13,479 nucleotides of DNA from assembly GCA_003024985.2 (NCBI GenBank), contig PXIH01S0005379.1, one strand, 5' to 3'. This document shows, one piece after another, positions 1 through 9,048 of the stretch. The DNA is from Euperipatoides rowelli. Taxonomy: Eukaryota > Onychophora > Udeonychophora > Euonychophora > Peripatopsidae. Made by a program: the position numbers and the translations under genes. A model generated the notes under the pieces. The model searched no databases, had not been told where the DNA came from, and saw only the letters and a program-made list of their open reading frames with translations. Within the stretch, counting starts at the first letter, position 1. Each line of letters starts with the position of its first letter.

Positions 1-469
1 CCCGCCACTTTACAAAAACGTTCGTTTGAAACCGGCCTAAAGGGGATTAAACAAAATACAAGAAAATATAGTTAAGCCAAGGGTTTTATTATCTGAGCAT
101 ATATTGAAATTAAGAGTTATCAGATTACGGCTAGTGCCGGCAGGTCATTGGTGGAAGGAATCAGTTGAGTTCAATGAAATATAACAAATAATTATTTAAC
201 CCTGCCAGGCCTGGTGACGGCAATCGATGCTGGTTTCATGTCCGCTTCTGGTGTTAACTGTTTCCACCTAGGTGATGGCATGCCAGGTTAGGGATTCCGG
301 GCAAGTCTTGAATTTCTATAATATAAAAACACAGGATTATAGAGAGTTCTCTAACCTTATTAATAAAATAAGTCAGCAGACTTTGATAACTGGAAATCCA
401 TTTTTATATACCGTATTTCATAATAGTTATCTTCTCAAATCATTCAGTAAGTGTATGCGCTTGAGAATG
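1..469. other. Flanking DNA with no recognised gene
   Basis: Positions 120-310 are less AT-rich than the rest of the window and hold CCGGCAGG and CTGCCAGG type inverted words plus a CACCTAGGTG palindrome near 267. This suggests an old degraded repeat, but I could not assign it to a family. A 67-codon frame at 272-475 runs up to the hAT target site, has no motif I recognise, and is not called as a gene. Confidence 0.4.
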
Positions 470-477
470 AGCTAGAT

Positions 478-1000
478 CAGTGATGGGCCAACTTTTTTAG
501 GAACGGACCCAAAAAAAAAGAAAAAAACTTTAGGCGGGCCAATATAATTTATTAACGCGGTAATTGTCACTTATTGGATCCTGTTTCTAGACTCTCATGT
601 ATGCGCAGGTGTTAAAAACGTGGTAATTGTCACTTAGTCTTATTGGCTTATTGGATCCCGTTTCTAGACTCTTGTGTATGCGCAGATGTTAAAAACGCGG
701 TAATTGTCACATAGTCTTATTGACTTATTGGATCCCGTTTCTAGACTCTCGTGTATTAGCTATTAGCGCGTCTGTTGTTAATATAAACTCATAAACGGTA
801 AATTCAAATTCTTCTTTCAAAATCTTGTTTCTATTTTTTTTATTTAAATATAAAAGCAAATAAGTATATTTTAATAATTTTATGCATATTTAAATGAAAT
901 TTTTAAAACATTGAAATTGAAGATTTGTATACTATTGTTTATTAAAATCTGTGGCGGGCTGGATAGAACCTCTAAGTGGGCCGTAGTTTGCCCATCACTG
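478..1000. mobile_element. Non-autonomous hAT element, 523 bp, with both ends and target duplication
   Basis: The left end reads CAGTGATGGGCCAACT and the right end, read on the minus strand, CAGTGATGGGCAAACT, so the terminal inverted repeats match at 15 of 16 positions. The 8 bases AGCTAGAT lie directly before the element (470-477) and directly after it (1001-1008). An exact 8-bp duplication and a CAG-starting terminal repeat are hallmarks of the hAT superfamily. The element is far too short to encode a transposase and holds no suitable frame, so it would have been moved in trans. The intact duplication points to a fairly recent insertion. The left half carries a three-copy tandem repeat; the right half is AT-rich filler. 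Confidence 0.9.
556..756. repeat. Three-copy internal tandem repeat of the hAT element
   Basis: Units begin with CGCGG or CGTGGTAATTGTCAC at 556, 619 and 696. Each carries TTATTGGATCC, GTTTCTAGACTC, and (in the first two) TGTATGCGCAG followed by GTTAAAAAC. The first spacing is 63 bp and the second 77 bp, because unit 2 gains about 14 bp (TAGTCTTATTGGCT); unit 3 also has this addition and breaks off after GTGTATT. The pattern fits stepwise duplication with one internal insertion. Copy number may vary between copies of the element. Confidence 0.85.
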
Positions 1001-1008
1001 AGCTAGAT

Positions 1009-1816
1009 CATTCTATTCTATTCTTTAATTGAAGTCAAATTGTTCCTCTATTTGTGCAGAAGGGTCTTGGATTTTTCCATTTGCTGTTTATTTAAATTAT
1101 ATAAATTGGTTAAAATTGCAGTTCAGATTAATTTAGAAAAATGCAGGATGCTCATTATGCTTTTATTTCTAGTTTTAGATCTTAATGTTACTTAACTTTG
1201 ATTATATTTCAGTGAGAGAGAGAGAGGGGGTGGGTTACTGATACGCCCCACATTATGGGATTCAGCAGTACGGTAGATATGACCCTGAATCATCATCCTT
1301 TATTATTTTCCCATCATTTAATTTGCAAGGCAGACGGTTAATACATTTCCCCCAAAAAATGTATGGAAAAATAAAATATAAACATGTACTTTAATACTAG
1401 TTTTGATTTAATACTTGACTGCATCTTCAAGCAAAGAGGTTTTTTTTTTAAAAAAACAAAACAAAACAAAATTATTGTTTAACATTTGAATATATAAAAT
1501 GTTTATCTGTTTTAATAAAATCTCATTTAAAAAATAATCACATTCTTTGTTAGATTTTTCTTGCAACTTTGATCTGAGCTCAGACTTGTTATTAACAAAA
1601 ACAATGTTTAGTGTAAACTTTGACAAATTGAAATTATCATTATTAAAAGGTATAAAAAGTAAAAACCTGTTTTAGTTTTGGATTGATGTTCGGGGAAAGT
1701 ATCAATCAAAAATAAATTTGTTACAATTTTGATACTTGTGTATTATAGCAATTAGCCTAGATGACAAATTGTTGAACAGTGAAAAATTGATAGGCAATGG
1801 ACTTGATATGACTAAA
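1009..1816. other. AT-rich non-coding stretch
   Basis: No gene recognised. It holds a short GA run (1214-1226) followed by a G-rich patch, an imperfect dyad GATTCAG/CTGAATC near 1259-1292, and a (CAAAA)n run near 1455-1471. A 72-codon minus-strand frame at 1408-1626 is Lys/Asn/Phe-rich, contains the low-complexity run and has no motif I recognise, so I treat it as chance. Confidence 0.4.
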
Positions 1817-1854
1817 ATAGCAGGTTTGATCTTTTGGAAATTGAAACCTGCTAT
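1817..1854. repeat. Perfect 11-bp inverted repeat (hairpin)
   Basis: ATAGCAGGTTT at 1817-1827 is the exact reverse complement of AAACCTGCTAT at 1844-1854, with a 16-nt loop. There is no T-run directly after it and no neighbouring gene. It could be a small palindromic repeat or the core of a decayed element. No function is assigned. Confidence 0.7.
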
Positions 1855-1978
1855 ATAAAATATAAATAATTATAGCTAATTAATTAATGATAATTGTGAT
1901 CAGACATAAAAAAATGGAAAAGAAAATAATCTAATCAAAGCTTGTGTAATGTGACACTGTATTATGTATTGTTTAAAT

Positions 1979-2050
1979 TAGGGGTTCTCAAACTGTGGTA
2001 CACTTACCACTAGTGGTACATTACTTTGTTTCAGGTGGTACACAGAGAAT
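1979..2050 (+). mobile_element. hAT-like terminal sequence, decayed or solitary
   Basis: TAGGGGTTCTCAAACTGTGG is followed by ACCACTAGTGGTAC and a further GGTGGTAC. This layout, a TAGGGGTTCTCA-type terminus with short GTGGTAC/GTACCAC inverted words just inside, resembles hAT-family ends as I remember them; I could not search for it. A possible partner end, GAGAGCCCCTA, finishes at 2311 and would give a 333-bp element with about 10 of 12 terminal bases paired. The flanking 8-mers GTTTAAAT and GTGTCCAA do not agree, so the pairing is unproven. Confidence 0.45.
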
Positions 2051-2311
2051 TAATGAAAAAACAAATAGTTATGCAATGCATTACGAATCAGTAATTTTCT
2101 TTTCTATAAAGTGTGTTATTTGCACTTGATTATAAACAGGTCTAAGTCCATCATTTAATCATTGTGCAGCCTAGTACATATAGATTTTAAAATTTTAAAA
2201 TTAATGATGAAAATGGACATTGAAAAAAAGCAAATACCTTTCATGTAATAATTAATACAAGATTGTTTATTTTAGACTACAAGGAGTTACAATGTTGCTG
2301 GAGAGCCCCTA

Positions 2312-3870
2312 GTGTCCAAAAATCATTTTAAAATAATTAATTATTGAAAAGATGTGCCCAGAGAAACAGTTTTATTTTTATTGAGTACTGTGGTTGTATG
2401 AAGGTCTAGCTAAAACTCTAAAGGTTTCAGACATCTAGATGATCAAAGTCCAAAATACAGACCCTTGCTCTCAGAATGACCCTAGACCACACAGTAAACT
2501 AAGATAATTTGGTTGAATAACCTGCACTAATGCCCAAAATTTAAATATTCAAATACTGTATAAGCCTATTATTAGCACTCACATAACTCCCCCTCCCCCC
2601 CTTAAGTTCAAGGACAAAATTAGTTACTTTTATAAAATGTTGTCTATTCTGATTTGACCGATTTGAGATCACAGAGATAGTATGGATGAATCAAAATTTA
2701 TAATTTTAATAAAACTGCAAACTTCATTTCTATTCATTTCATTAGGCTATGAGATGAACTGTAATAAAACTTATTTTTTCTTCATGTTGAATGTTATTAA
2801 GATTTAATGTTTTTCTAGCCCGATCTTTACCTTCCTTAAAAAATGAAGTATAATCTACACCTTTCTATATAAACTATTGTAAATTATACAGTATTTTCAA
2901 TGTGTAGCATTTTATCATATATTTAAGATTTAGTACAGCAGTTATAAACTATCACTTACCTGCCCCCTCGCCACTTAATTTTTAAAATTTTTTTTTTTTT
3001 TCCAAAAATACCTACAACAAATATACCATTCTAATTTTCAAAAATTCTACAAAGTCCATTTGATGGCAAAAATAAAAATAAAAAATAGCATACTCCCAAA
3101 ACCAAATTGCTATTGGTGATGCTGGCTAATTATATTATTAAATCTAACATTTCCCCCATATGATACAATATTACAGACTAAGAGTTATGGGAAATAATGA
3201 ATTAAATAAAATATTTTTTTTCATTGTGTAAACAAAGTCTTTTAATTTGTATATTTTTCATCAATAATAACAACAAATACTTAATTTTACTAACAACAAA
3301 CGTTGAGTATTCAATAATAAAAGAGGACATTTTTATTTCAAATATCACATATTAAGCCAAGACTTCTGTCAATCATTTTCCTTAAACTTATCATAGCAAT
3401 ATAAAGTTTTGTTCTCTTCATCAGTGAGAAAAAAAAATAATGCACATTTATTAATGTTGAAGTTATTATTATTTTTTTTTTACAAAACATCATTATATAA
3501 CAAGGGCAACACTTCCACCATTTAAACTATTTGTAACAATATATTTTTTTCCCCTGTCGGTTAAAACATTGTTATGAATTTGATGATTCTGCTTCAGTTT
3601 TCAACAAGGAAGAAACTTTATAGGCTATCCTGAGGGGTTTTAATTACAACTCTCACACTATGACAATGTTTGTACAAGACAAGATGAAAATAACAGATAC
3701 TTCAACTGCATCATTTAGGCTAGAAATTTGTAAACCACTTTGTTTCAAATAATTTGTATGTAAATAGAACAATGATAGTAATAATAAATTCACATTATTC
3801 CTAAAACCTGTACATTAAACTTATTTAAATCGACAGGTAGCCTATATGTGCACAATATAACTTACAGTAT
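2312..3870. other. Long AT-rich non-coding stretch
   Basis: No gene or element boundary recognised over about 1.5 kb. Content is A/T-rich with a pyrimidine run CCCCCTCCCCCCC near 2588-2601, a poly-T tract near 2989-3001, several shorter poly-T runs and scattered AGCCTA/TAGGCT hexamers. No reading frame here is long enough to discuss. Confidence 0.4.
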
Positions 3871-3934
3871 AGATGGTATAATTTACTATTACGATATAAT
3901 AGTAAATTATACCATCTATTATATCGTAATAGTA
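3871..3934. repeat. Compound palindrome with two mutually exclusive hairpins
   Basis: The first hairpin pairs 3871-3891 with 3897-3917: perfect 21-bp arms around the 5-nt loop CGATA. The second pairs 3884-3902 with 3916-3934: perfect 19-bp arms around a 13-nt loop. The two share bases, so only one can form at a time. The order is block, second block, inverted first block, inverted second block, as expected from template switching during replication. It lies just upstream of the proposed element end at 3967. Confidence 0.9.
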
Positions 3935-4054
3935 TATTAAGCTACTGACTGGCATACTGCTGTACTTAGGGATTGTAATCCCGGACTACTTTATTCAATC
4001 CCGGGATTGCAGGTTTGTGATAATTTAAATTTATTATATACTGTACATTAGAAC

Positions 4055-5034
4055 CAGGAATGGAAAAAGTGGCCAAAGGAAGTAAACCTTCCGGTAGCCA
4101 AGCTGATTCTTCCGAACTTCTATCTTCTATTCAGAAGGAAAGAGGAGATACCCCACCAGTAGGTTTAGAGGTAGACCTCAATAGGGGGGGGGGGTGAGAA
4201 ATCATCCCCCTAAATTTTTAGTATTTTGTACTAAATTTGGAGCCTTGTAATTACAAAATATACATATCCATCTATTAATCCTCCCCCACCCCCCACCTCA
4301 AATTAAAAAAAAATTAGAGATAGCCCAAACATGCCTGCTTTAAATATATAGACAGTAGAATGCAAATTTTAGCCTATGGCAAAAAAATAAAAAAAACTAT
4401 AAGGTCTATTTACTATTATGAATGGTTATTTATTTTAATTAGATGTTAAACATATCTCCATATTTATAATATATAAATGCAAATGAAATTATTGACAAAA
4501 TTTCCCAACTTTGGACTTTCAGCCAAAGTTAGAGGGGGGAAGCTACCCCCTCCCCTAATTGATGTCCCTGGTTAAAGATAGTGATGAAAGGTATTTTCTT
4601 CATACATGCATTTACGGTATTTTTTTAAAGAAAAAAGATCTTGGTCTATTTTTAGATCAGACACGCACATTCATAATACAATAAAAGCCCAATTAAAAGT
4701 AAACTACAATAAAGCAAGCAATAAATCATTGCCTTTTATAGTATGCTTTTTTTTTTTTTTCAAATATTAACAAGCTCAAAATAAAACTTTTAAAATTATT
4801 TGATTATTATTTCAAATAATTATTGTTTAAATTGAATAATGGTAATAATATAATTAAATTCATTTATTTTAAATAAACTCCCAAATTGAAAACTGCTTAG
4901 CCTATATTTTTGTTCTCATTCTATTTTTTTTTATGTAATTTTTTTTTTTTTTTTAAACTTTTCATTTCCTTCGGTTCAAAGAGAAAATCTTCGGGTAGCC
5001 TAACTACCAGACTACGGCACTTTTTCCATACCTG
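4055..5034. mobile_element. Non-autonomous hAT element, copy A (980 bp)
   Basis: The left end is CAGGAATGGAAAAAGTGGC and the right end, read on the minus strand, CAGGTATGGAAAAAGTGCC. The exact 8-bp duplication ATTAGAAC flanks it (4047-4054 and 5035-5042), diagnosing hAT-type insertion. A 17-bp word CTTCCGGTAGCCAAGCT starts 33 bp from the left end and reappears in the same orientation as CTTCGGGTAGCCTAACT ending 29 bp from the right end. Such subterminal words are typical transposase binding sites in hAT elements. The interior holds an 11-G run (4184-4194), other C- and G-rich patches and AT-rich filler; no transposase frame. Same family and orientation as copy B. Confidence 0.9.
4184..4194 (+). 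repeat. Homopolymer of 11 G
   Basis: An uninterrupted run of 11 G inside element A, with CATCCCCC shortly downstream able to pair back with part of it. It is the longest G run in the window and a likely site of length variation and sequencing error. Confidence 0.85.
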
Positions 5035-5042
5035 ATTAGAAC

Positions 5043-5467
5043 AATAAATAATACTTCATTATTGGTTTCATTTAAAGTTTAAACTAATAAAAGACTTTGT
5101 GTAATTTTTATTAATGATTAATATTTATCTTAATACCATACAAAATCAAATTTAAAATATACTTTTATATAAGTTTTTGAAATATGTGTTGTAAATGGAA
5201 ATTACAAGTGTTACGTGTAATAGTTTAAAAGCTCTACATGTGTAGAGTTATTCATGGTTAAATGATAGGGATTTTTGTTAGAATTGGTTTAAATAAAAAA
5301 ATATAATTAGTAGCCTATAATTTGTAAAATTAAGTATCATTGAATATGTCTGTGTATAAAGTTGAAAATTTATAGATAGTAATAGAATAAGACACCATTT
5401 TTGTTCATGAAAAGTAAGTATGGGGGCTGTTAACCTAGTGTATGGATAAAAGCCTTTTCTAGCCTCT
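5043..5467. other. Spacer between hAT copies A and B
   Basis: AT-rich DNA of about 425 bp. It includes the short dyad CTCTACA-TG-TGTAGAG (about 5232-5247). A 72-codon minus-strand frame at 5278-5496 crosses the left boundary of element B and is therefore a chance frame. If the nested-element reading is right, this is interior sequence of the older element. Confidence 0.4.
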
Positions 5468-5475
5468 ATAGTATT

Positions 5476-6400
5476 CAGGAATGGAAAAAGTGGCAAAAGG
5501 AAACAAACCTTCTGGTAACCAAGCTTCTGTCTTCCGAACTGCCAAGTGTTCAGTTATAAGGGTCGGAGGCGATAGCCCAAATATTCCTTTTTGATCCCTA
5601 TGACACATTAAATCATTAAAAACAAAAGGAATTCTTGAGAAAATGCCAATAGTAAAAAAAAAAAAAATAAACTGCAGTAAAGAAAAGTATTTTATAATAA
5701 GGTGAGAGACCAGTATTGCTTAAAATTTAGATATGCATCCCCATAAATAAAGTGTGAATATCTTTACACTGGAACTAGAAATAGGCTAGTCTGGAGCAGA
5801 AATTAAAGAAAGAGAAATCACATGATTTCATTTATAAGTGATAAAAATAAATTGGAAAGGATGGTAATTTTATAGCAATCTCAAAGTTTTAAAAATAAAA
5901 ATTGGGCCTGTCATTTGGGCTTATGCCATTAGGGGGAAGGGCTAGCCTTTGTCTACTTTTCAATCCTATAATTGCCCTACTAAGAATTTCTTTCATACAG
6001 GTAAAAAGAATCTAATGAAGCTTCTCTACCCCTGGAGAAAATGGGAATGATTTAAAATGATCTTTATTATGCAGTAATAAATAGAGCAGTTGATTTAAGA
6101 AATGAAGTAAATTGTTCCAGATTTTTTTTTTTATTTTGTTATTTTTTACAGTTAAAATTTAAAAGGTATTTTGATTACCATTTTTAGTTCAAATAATTAC
6201 TAACATTTAAAAATTAAATAGATAGTAGTACTATAATTCTAAATTATTGTTATTCTAAATAAATTACACTCTTAAATAAAGTTACAACTGACTGTATTTT
6301 TTTTGTTCCTTTTTTTTTTATCTTTCACTTCTTCCTTCAGCTGGCAATCATTTTCTTCGGGTAGCCTAGCTACATGATTATGTAACTTTTTCCATGCCTG
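5476..6400. mobile_element. Non-autonomous hAT element, copy B (925 bp)
   Basis: The left end is CAGGAATGGAAAAAGTGGC and the right end, read on the minus strand, CAGGCATGGAAAAAGT. The exact 8-bp duplication ATAGTATT flanks it (5468-5475 and 6401-6408). The subterminal word appears as CTTCTGGTAACCAAGCT at 5509-5525 and CTTCGGGTAGCCTAGCT at 6355-6371, again 33 bp from the left end and 29 bp from the right, exactly as in copy A. The left and right subterminal regions and the AT-rich right interior align by eye with copy A, while the central parts differ. No transposase frame is present. It lies 441 bp from copy A in the same orientation. Confidence 0.9.
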
Positions 6401-6408
6401 ATAGTATT

Positions 6409-7852
6409 CATCATTAGTGTTATGTTATATTGGAAGCTGACTCCTAATTGTTATTGTAATATGCTTGTAATGACTTTTCTTTATACTATAACGAATCTAG
6501 TTATAGATCGTCTCTCCCATATGTAATATTTATTTTATTGTGAAACTTCCTTGTGGGGGAGAACACAGGTATTTATTTATTTATGCTAATTATCATAAGG
6601 TATTCTCTTCCACGTGAGGGCATGGCTCAGATAATAAAATTCTGAGCTTTGCTGGTAACGTCTTCCTGTGCTGAGCACCTTCACCTCAACATCATCCATT
6701 AGTGATATAATTTAATTCTTTCACGCTTGGCCAGGAGGTCACCTACTGTATTATTTTTCCCCCTTATAAAACATGTAACGTATCAAAGCAAGTTTGTACC
6801 CATCTTTGTTGGGGTGGGTCAGTACATCCATTTACTGACAACTCAGTAAGTTGTTTTCTTTTATTTACCATATTTATTTATATTAGTGCAAACTGACTTA
6901 GAAATAAATTTGCCAGCAGTTTATTTACAACCACAATCTTTTTTTTTTGTTCATTATTTCATTTCTGTATAGTGTAAGCTGGAGTCTACAACTCTACGTT
7001 AAGTGTCGACCAGGGCCTACATTATAATATTGACCATGTGCTTTGTAGCCATGTTGGATGAATTTTAACATCTTTATAACAAAGATTTCAAACCATCCAC
7101 TGTTTATTTTGTGATATTAACCTGGATTAAATGTTGGAAATCTATCTTTGGGTTTTGATATTATATTGCAGAGGTAGAATAATGTTAGCAATACGTACGT
7201 AAACAAGAAATAGCATCTAATGTTGAATCATTTTCTTAATTTGCAACATATTATTACTGCTGCCAAAAAAGCCTTTTGGATTCCACTCTCATCTGAGATA
7301 TAAGAATTAAATAGTTGTACGGTCATCATAAATTATCTCCTCTTATAAATCAGGAGTAGTAAAAAATGCTGTATATTGAATGTTAAACAATTTCTGACAA
7401 TCATTCTAGTTAGTAATGCTGGTAAACTCTTGGCGTGTTTTAGATTTTATATACCGGGTAATCAGTTATTATAGCCTACTTTTAGATTTCCCAGAATTGT
7501 TAGTGCTGCAAGTTGTAAATTTCAAGTTAACAAAAACATTAAGTATGGGATTCCTGTGATATTTATTTATTTATTTTAGATACCGTATTAAAAAAAAAAA
7601 AATATTTAGTTGTATATAGGCTACAGGTATCTCAAAACAAAAATAAAATGTTTCTTAGTTAACAGCTGAAAAACTTGACGCATTACATCTGCATGAAAAA
7701 TTCTCATGTTTCCGTCGTAATTATATGAATTATTTTTATTTACAAAGAAAACAAAGAAAATATCATAGCTATATGTAAAATAAATATAATTTGATATATA
7801 GGAGAAAAAAATGACTGGAACATACACATCCATTATTAAAGAAAATACAAAA
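6409..7852. other. Non-coding stretch right of copy B
   Basis: No gene recognised. Positions 6540-6860 are less AT-rich and contain CACGTG (6611-6616), a GCTCAG/CTGAGC dyad (6625-6647) and TTATAAAA near 6764. No initiator or exon could be tied to these, so no promoter is called. The rest is AT-rich with (TTTA)n near 6573 and 7561 and poly-A near 7589. A 70-codon minus-strand frame at 7621-7833 is Tyr/Phe/Asn-rich and unconvincing. Confidence 0.4.
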
Positions 7853-7944
7853 AGCTGGGATTTTCATCTAATTTGTCCCGGGATTTCAAGATTCATTTAT
7901 GGCTCGAGATCCCGGGTTTCGGAATCCCAGGGTTGAGGTCCCAA
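7853..7944. repeat. GGGATT/CCCGGG-rich terminal cluster
   Basis: A short GC-richer block holding two CCCGGG palindromes (about 7878 and 7913), GGAATCCCAGGG and GGTCCC. Its outer edges are AGCTGGGA on the left and TCCCAAGCT on the right, which are near reverse complements. The same word family occurs at 3967-4008 and nowhere else in the window. I read it as the subterminal region of a hAT-like element. Confidence 0.55.
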
Positions 7945-7952
7945 GCTGTATT

Positions 7953-8599
7953 TTTATTAACTGTTGTTCTTTATACAGTAAAACAAAAACTACCAATTGT
8001 CAATAGCTGTTTAATTAAAATGAAAAGTGTAAAACGCATACTTCATAATGAAAATAAAAACCTTGACTGACAGAAGATCATAAGACATGATACACAGGTG
8101 GTACATGGTACTTCAAATTGACCTTCGCCAAGTCCAATCATAAAATAATATTTACATAAATTGTGTCGGAAATGTTGAAATCCATTGCCGAACAAATAAT
8201 TTAGGCATATGTTCAGCATTCTTTTATTATTCAGAATGTGCAAATTATGTAAAACAACAGCTTGAATAATTAGCATTAATTTGCATGTGTAAAAGAAGTT
8301 GATTGTTAAATGCATTACTCTCGCATAATTGATTACATTATGCCAACACAATTATTATTATTATTGGAAATAAATTCAAATAATAAAGGCCGTGTTAAGT
8401 GAGTTAGCAATATTTAACAGAAATCAGCTATTCCCCTGCACACACAAACCAATAAAAAAAAAATTATCCTGTAGAAAAATAGTGAGGTATAACTAACGTA
8501 TTAAATGTTTTACAATATTATTATTATATTTTATGTATGAGATTTTATTGCCAATATTCTTGCTATTTTTCCTAAGCAATTGTTTTTTTTATTTAAAAT
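7953..8599. other. AT-rich non-coding stretch before the splice-like site
   Basis: No gene recognised. A 102-codon minus-strand frame at 8043-8351 has no motif that I know and lacks any supporting signal, so it is not called. An (ATT)n microsatellite lies near 8351-8366. Confidence 0.4.
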
Positions 8600-8639
8600 C
8601 TAATTATTTTCCTTTCCTTCTTCTTTCTTTTAGGTAAGT
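8600..8639 (+). promoter_or_regulatory. Candidate recursive splice site (zero-length exon)
   Basis: A CTAAT branch-point-like word (8600-8604) is followed by a strongly pyrimidine-rich tract (about 8608-8631), then TTTTAG ending at 8633, immediately abutted by GTAAGT (8634-8639). The branch adenine would lie about 30 nt before the AG, the usual spacing. A 3' splice site joined directly to a 5' splice site is the known form of ratchet points in long introns of flies and vertebrates: the upstream exon joins here, regenerates a 5' site, and splicing continues. The surrounding window shows no exon, in keeping with a long plus-strand intron. The host gene is not visible, so function is inferred. 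Confidence 0.5.
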
Positions 8640-8869
8640 TGGTGATTTTTTTTTACATCTATAGTGTTCCAGTTCAAGGAAAGGTAGTAGAAAATTTATG
8701 CCAACAATTCATATTTTAGTGTTTTTTTTTATATCTAAAATAAACCATTTATTAAAAGGATTATTTTTTGATAATTTTTTTTTCAAAAGTCTTGTATAAA
8801 TCTCCATTAATGTGTAAACAAAAATATTTTAGTCATTGTAATCATGATATTGGCCTCCAATTTTCTTTT

Positions 8870-9048
8870 GGAAGATTTATGATTGACCTTGAATGGAAGA
8901 TTCGAGATTGACCTTGATCCATCTGATAGGCTAGATAATGATCTCAAATATTTATTTTGGAATGCTCCAGACTGATCTTAAATCTTCATTGGAAGAGTTT
9001 GAGATTGATCACAAACCTTTCATTTGCTACACTCGAGATTGGACTCAA
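8870..9048. repeat. Dispersed short repeat of the GGAAGATTTGAGATTGA type
   Basis: Similar words occur at 8870-8890, 8895-8915 and 8991-9011, with a shorter relative CTCGAGATTGGACTCAA at 9032-9048. Spacings are 25 and 96 bp between the first three. Read in the plus-strand frame of each unit, the first three give FMIDL, FEIDL and FEIDH, so the repeat may once have been protein-coding. The units lie in different frames relative to one another. Confidence 0.5.

Larger units (their letters stand above)
3967..7944. mobile_element. Proposed older hAT-like element split by two later insertions
   Basis: The left end TAGGGATTGTAATCCCGG is followed by the palindrome CAATCCCGGGATTG (about 3995-4008). 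The right end, read on the minus strand, is TTGGGACCTCAACCCTGGG, preceded inside by two CCCGGG words. These are the only two such GGGATT/CCCGGG clusters in the window. GCTGTACT lies just left (3959-3966) and GCTGTATT just right (7945-7952), 7 of 8 identical, as expected of an aged 8-bp duplication. Removing elements A and B and one copy of each of their duplications leaves about 2.06 kb. I see no transposase in it. The pairing of ends is inference; each GGGATT-rich cluster could instead be a separate fragment. Confidence 0.4.

Noticed and set aside
272-475. 67-codon plus-strand frame
   Set aside because: No recognisable motif, runs through the 8-bp target duplication of the hAT element, and its length is within chance for this base composition.
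556-756. Spaced repeats resembling a CRISPR array
   Set aside because: The whole 63-77 bp unit is repeated, there are no unique spacers, and it lies inside a eukaryotic hAT element.
3411-3440. Minus-strand CTGATGA as a hammerhead core
   Set aside because: The GAAA segment after a stem is missing and no flanking helices can be drawn.
6764-6800. TTATAAAA as a TATA box with CACGTG upstream
   Set aside because: No initiator at 25-35 bp and no reading frame or exon downstream; such words are common in AT-rich DNA.
8043-8351. 102-codon minus-strand frame
   Set aside because: No family motif, Asn/Leu/Phe/Cys-rich composition typical of chance frames here, and no supporting splice or start signals.
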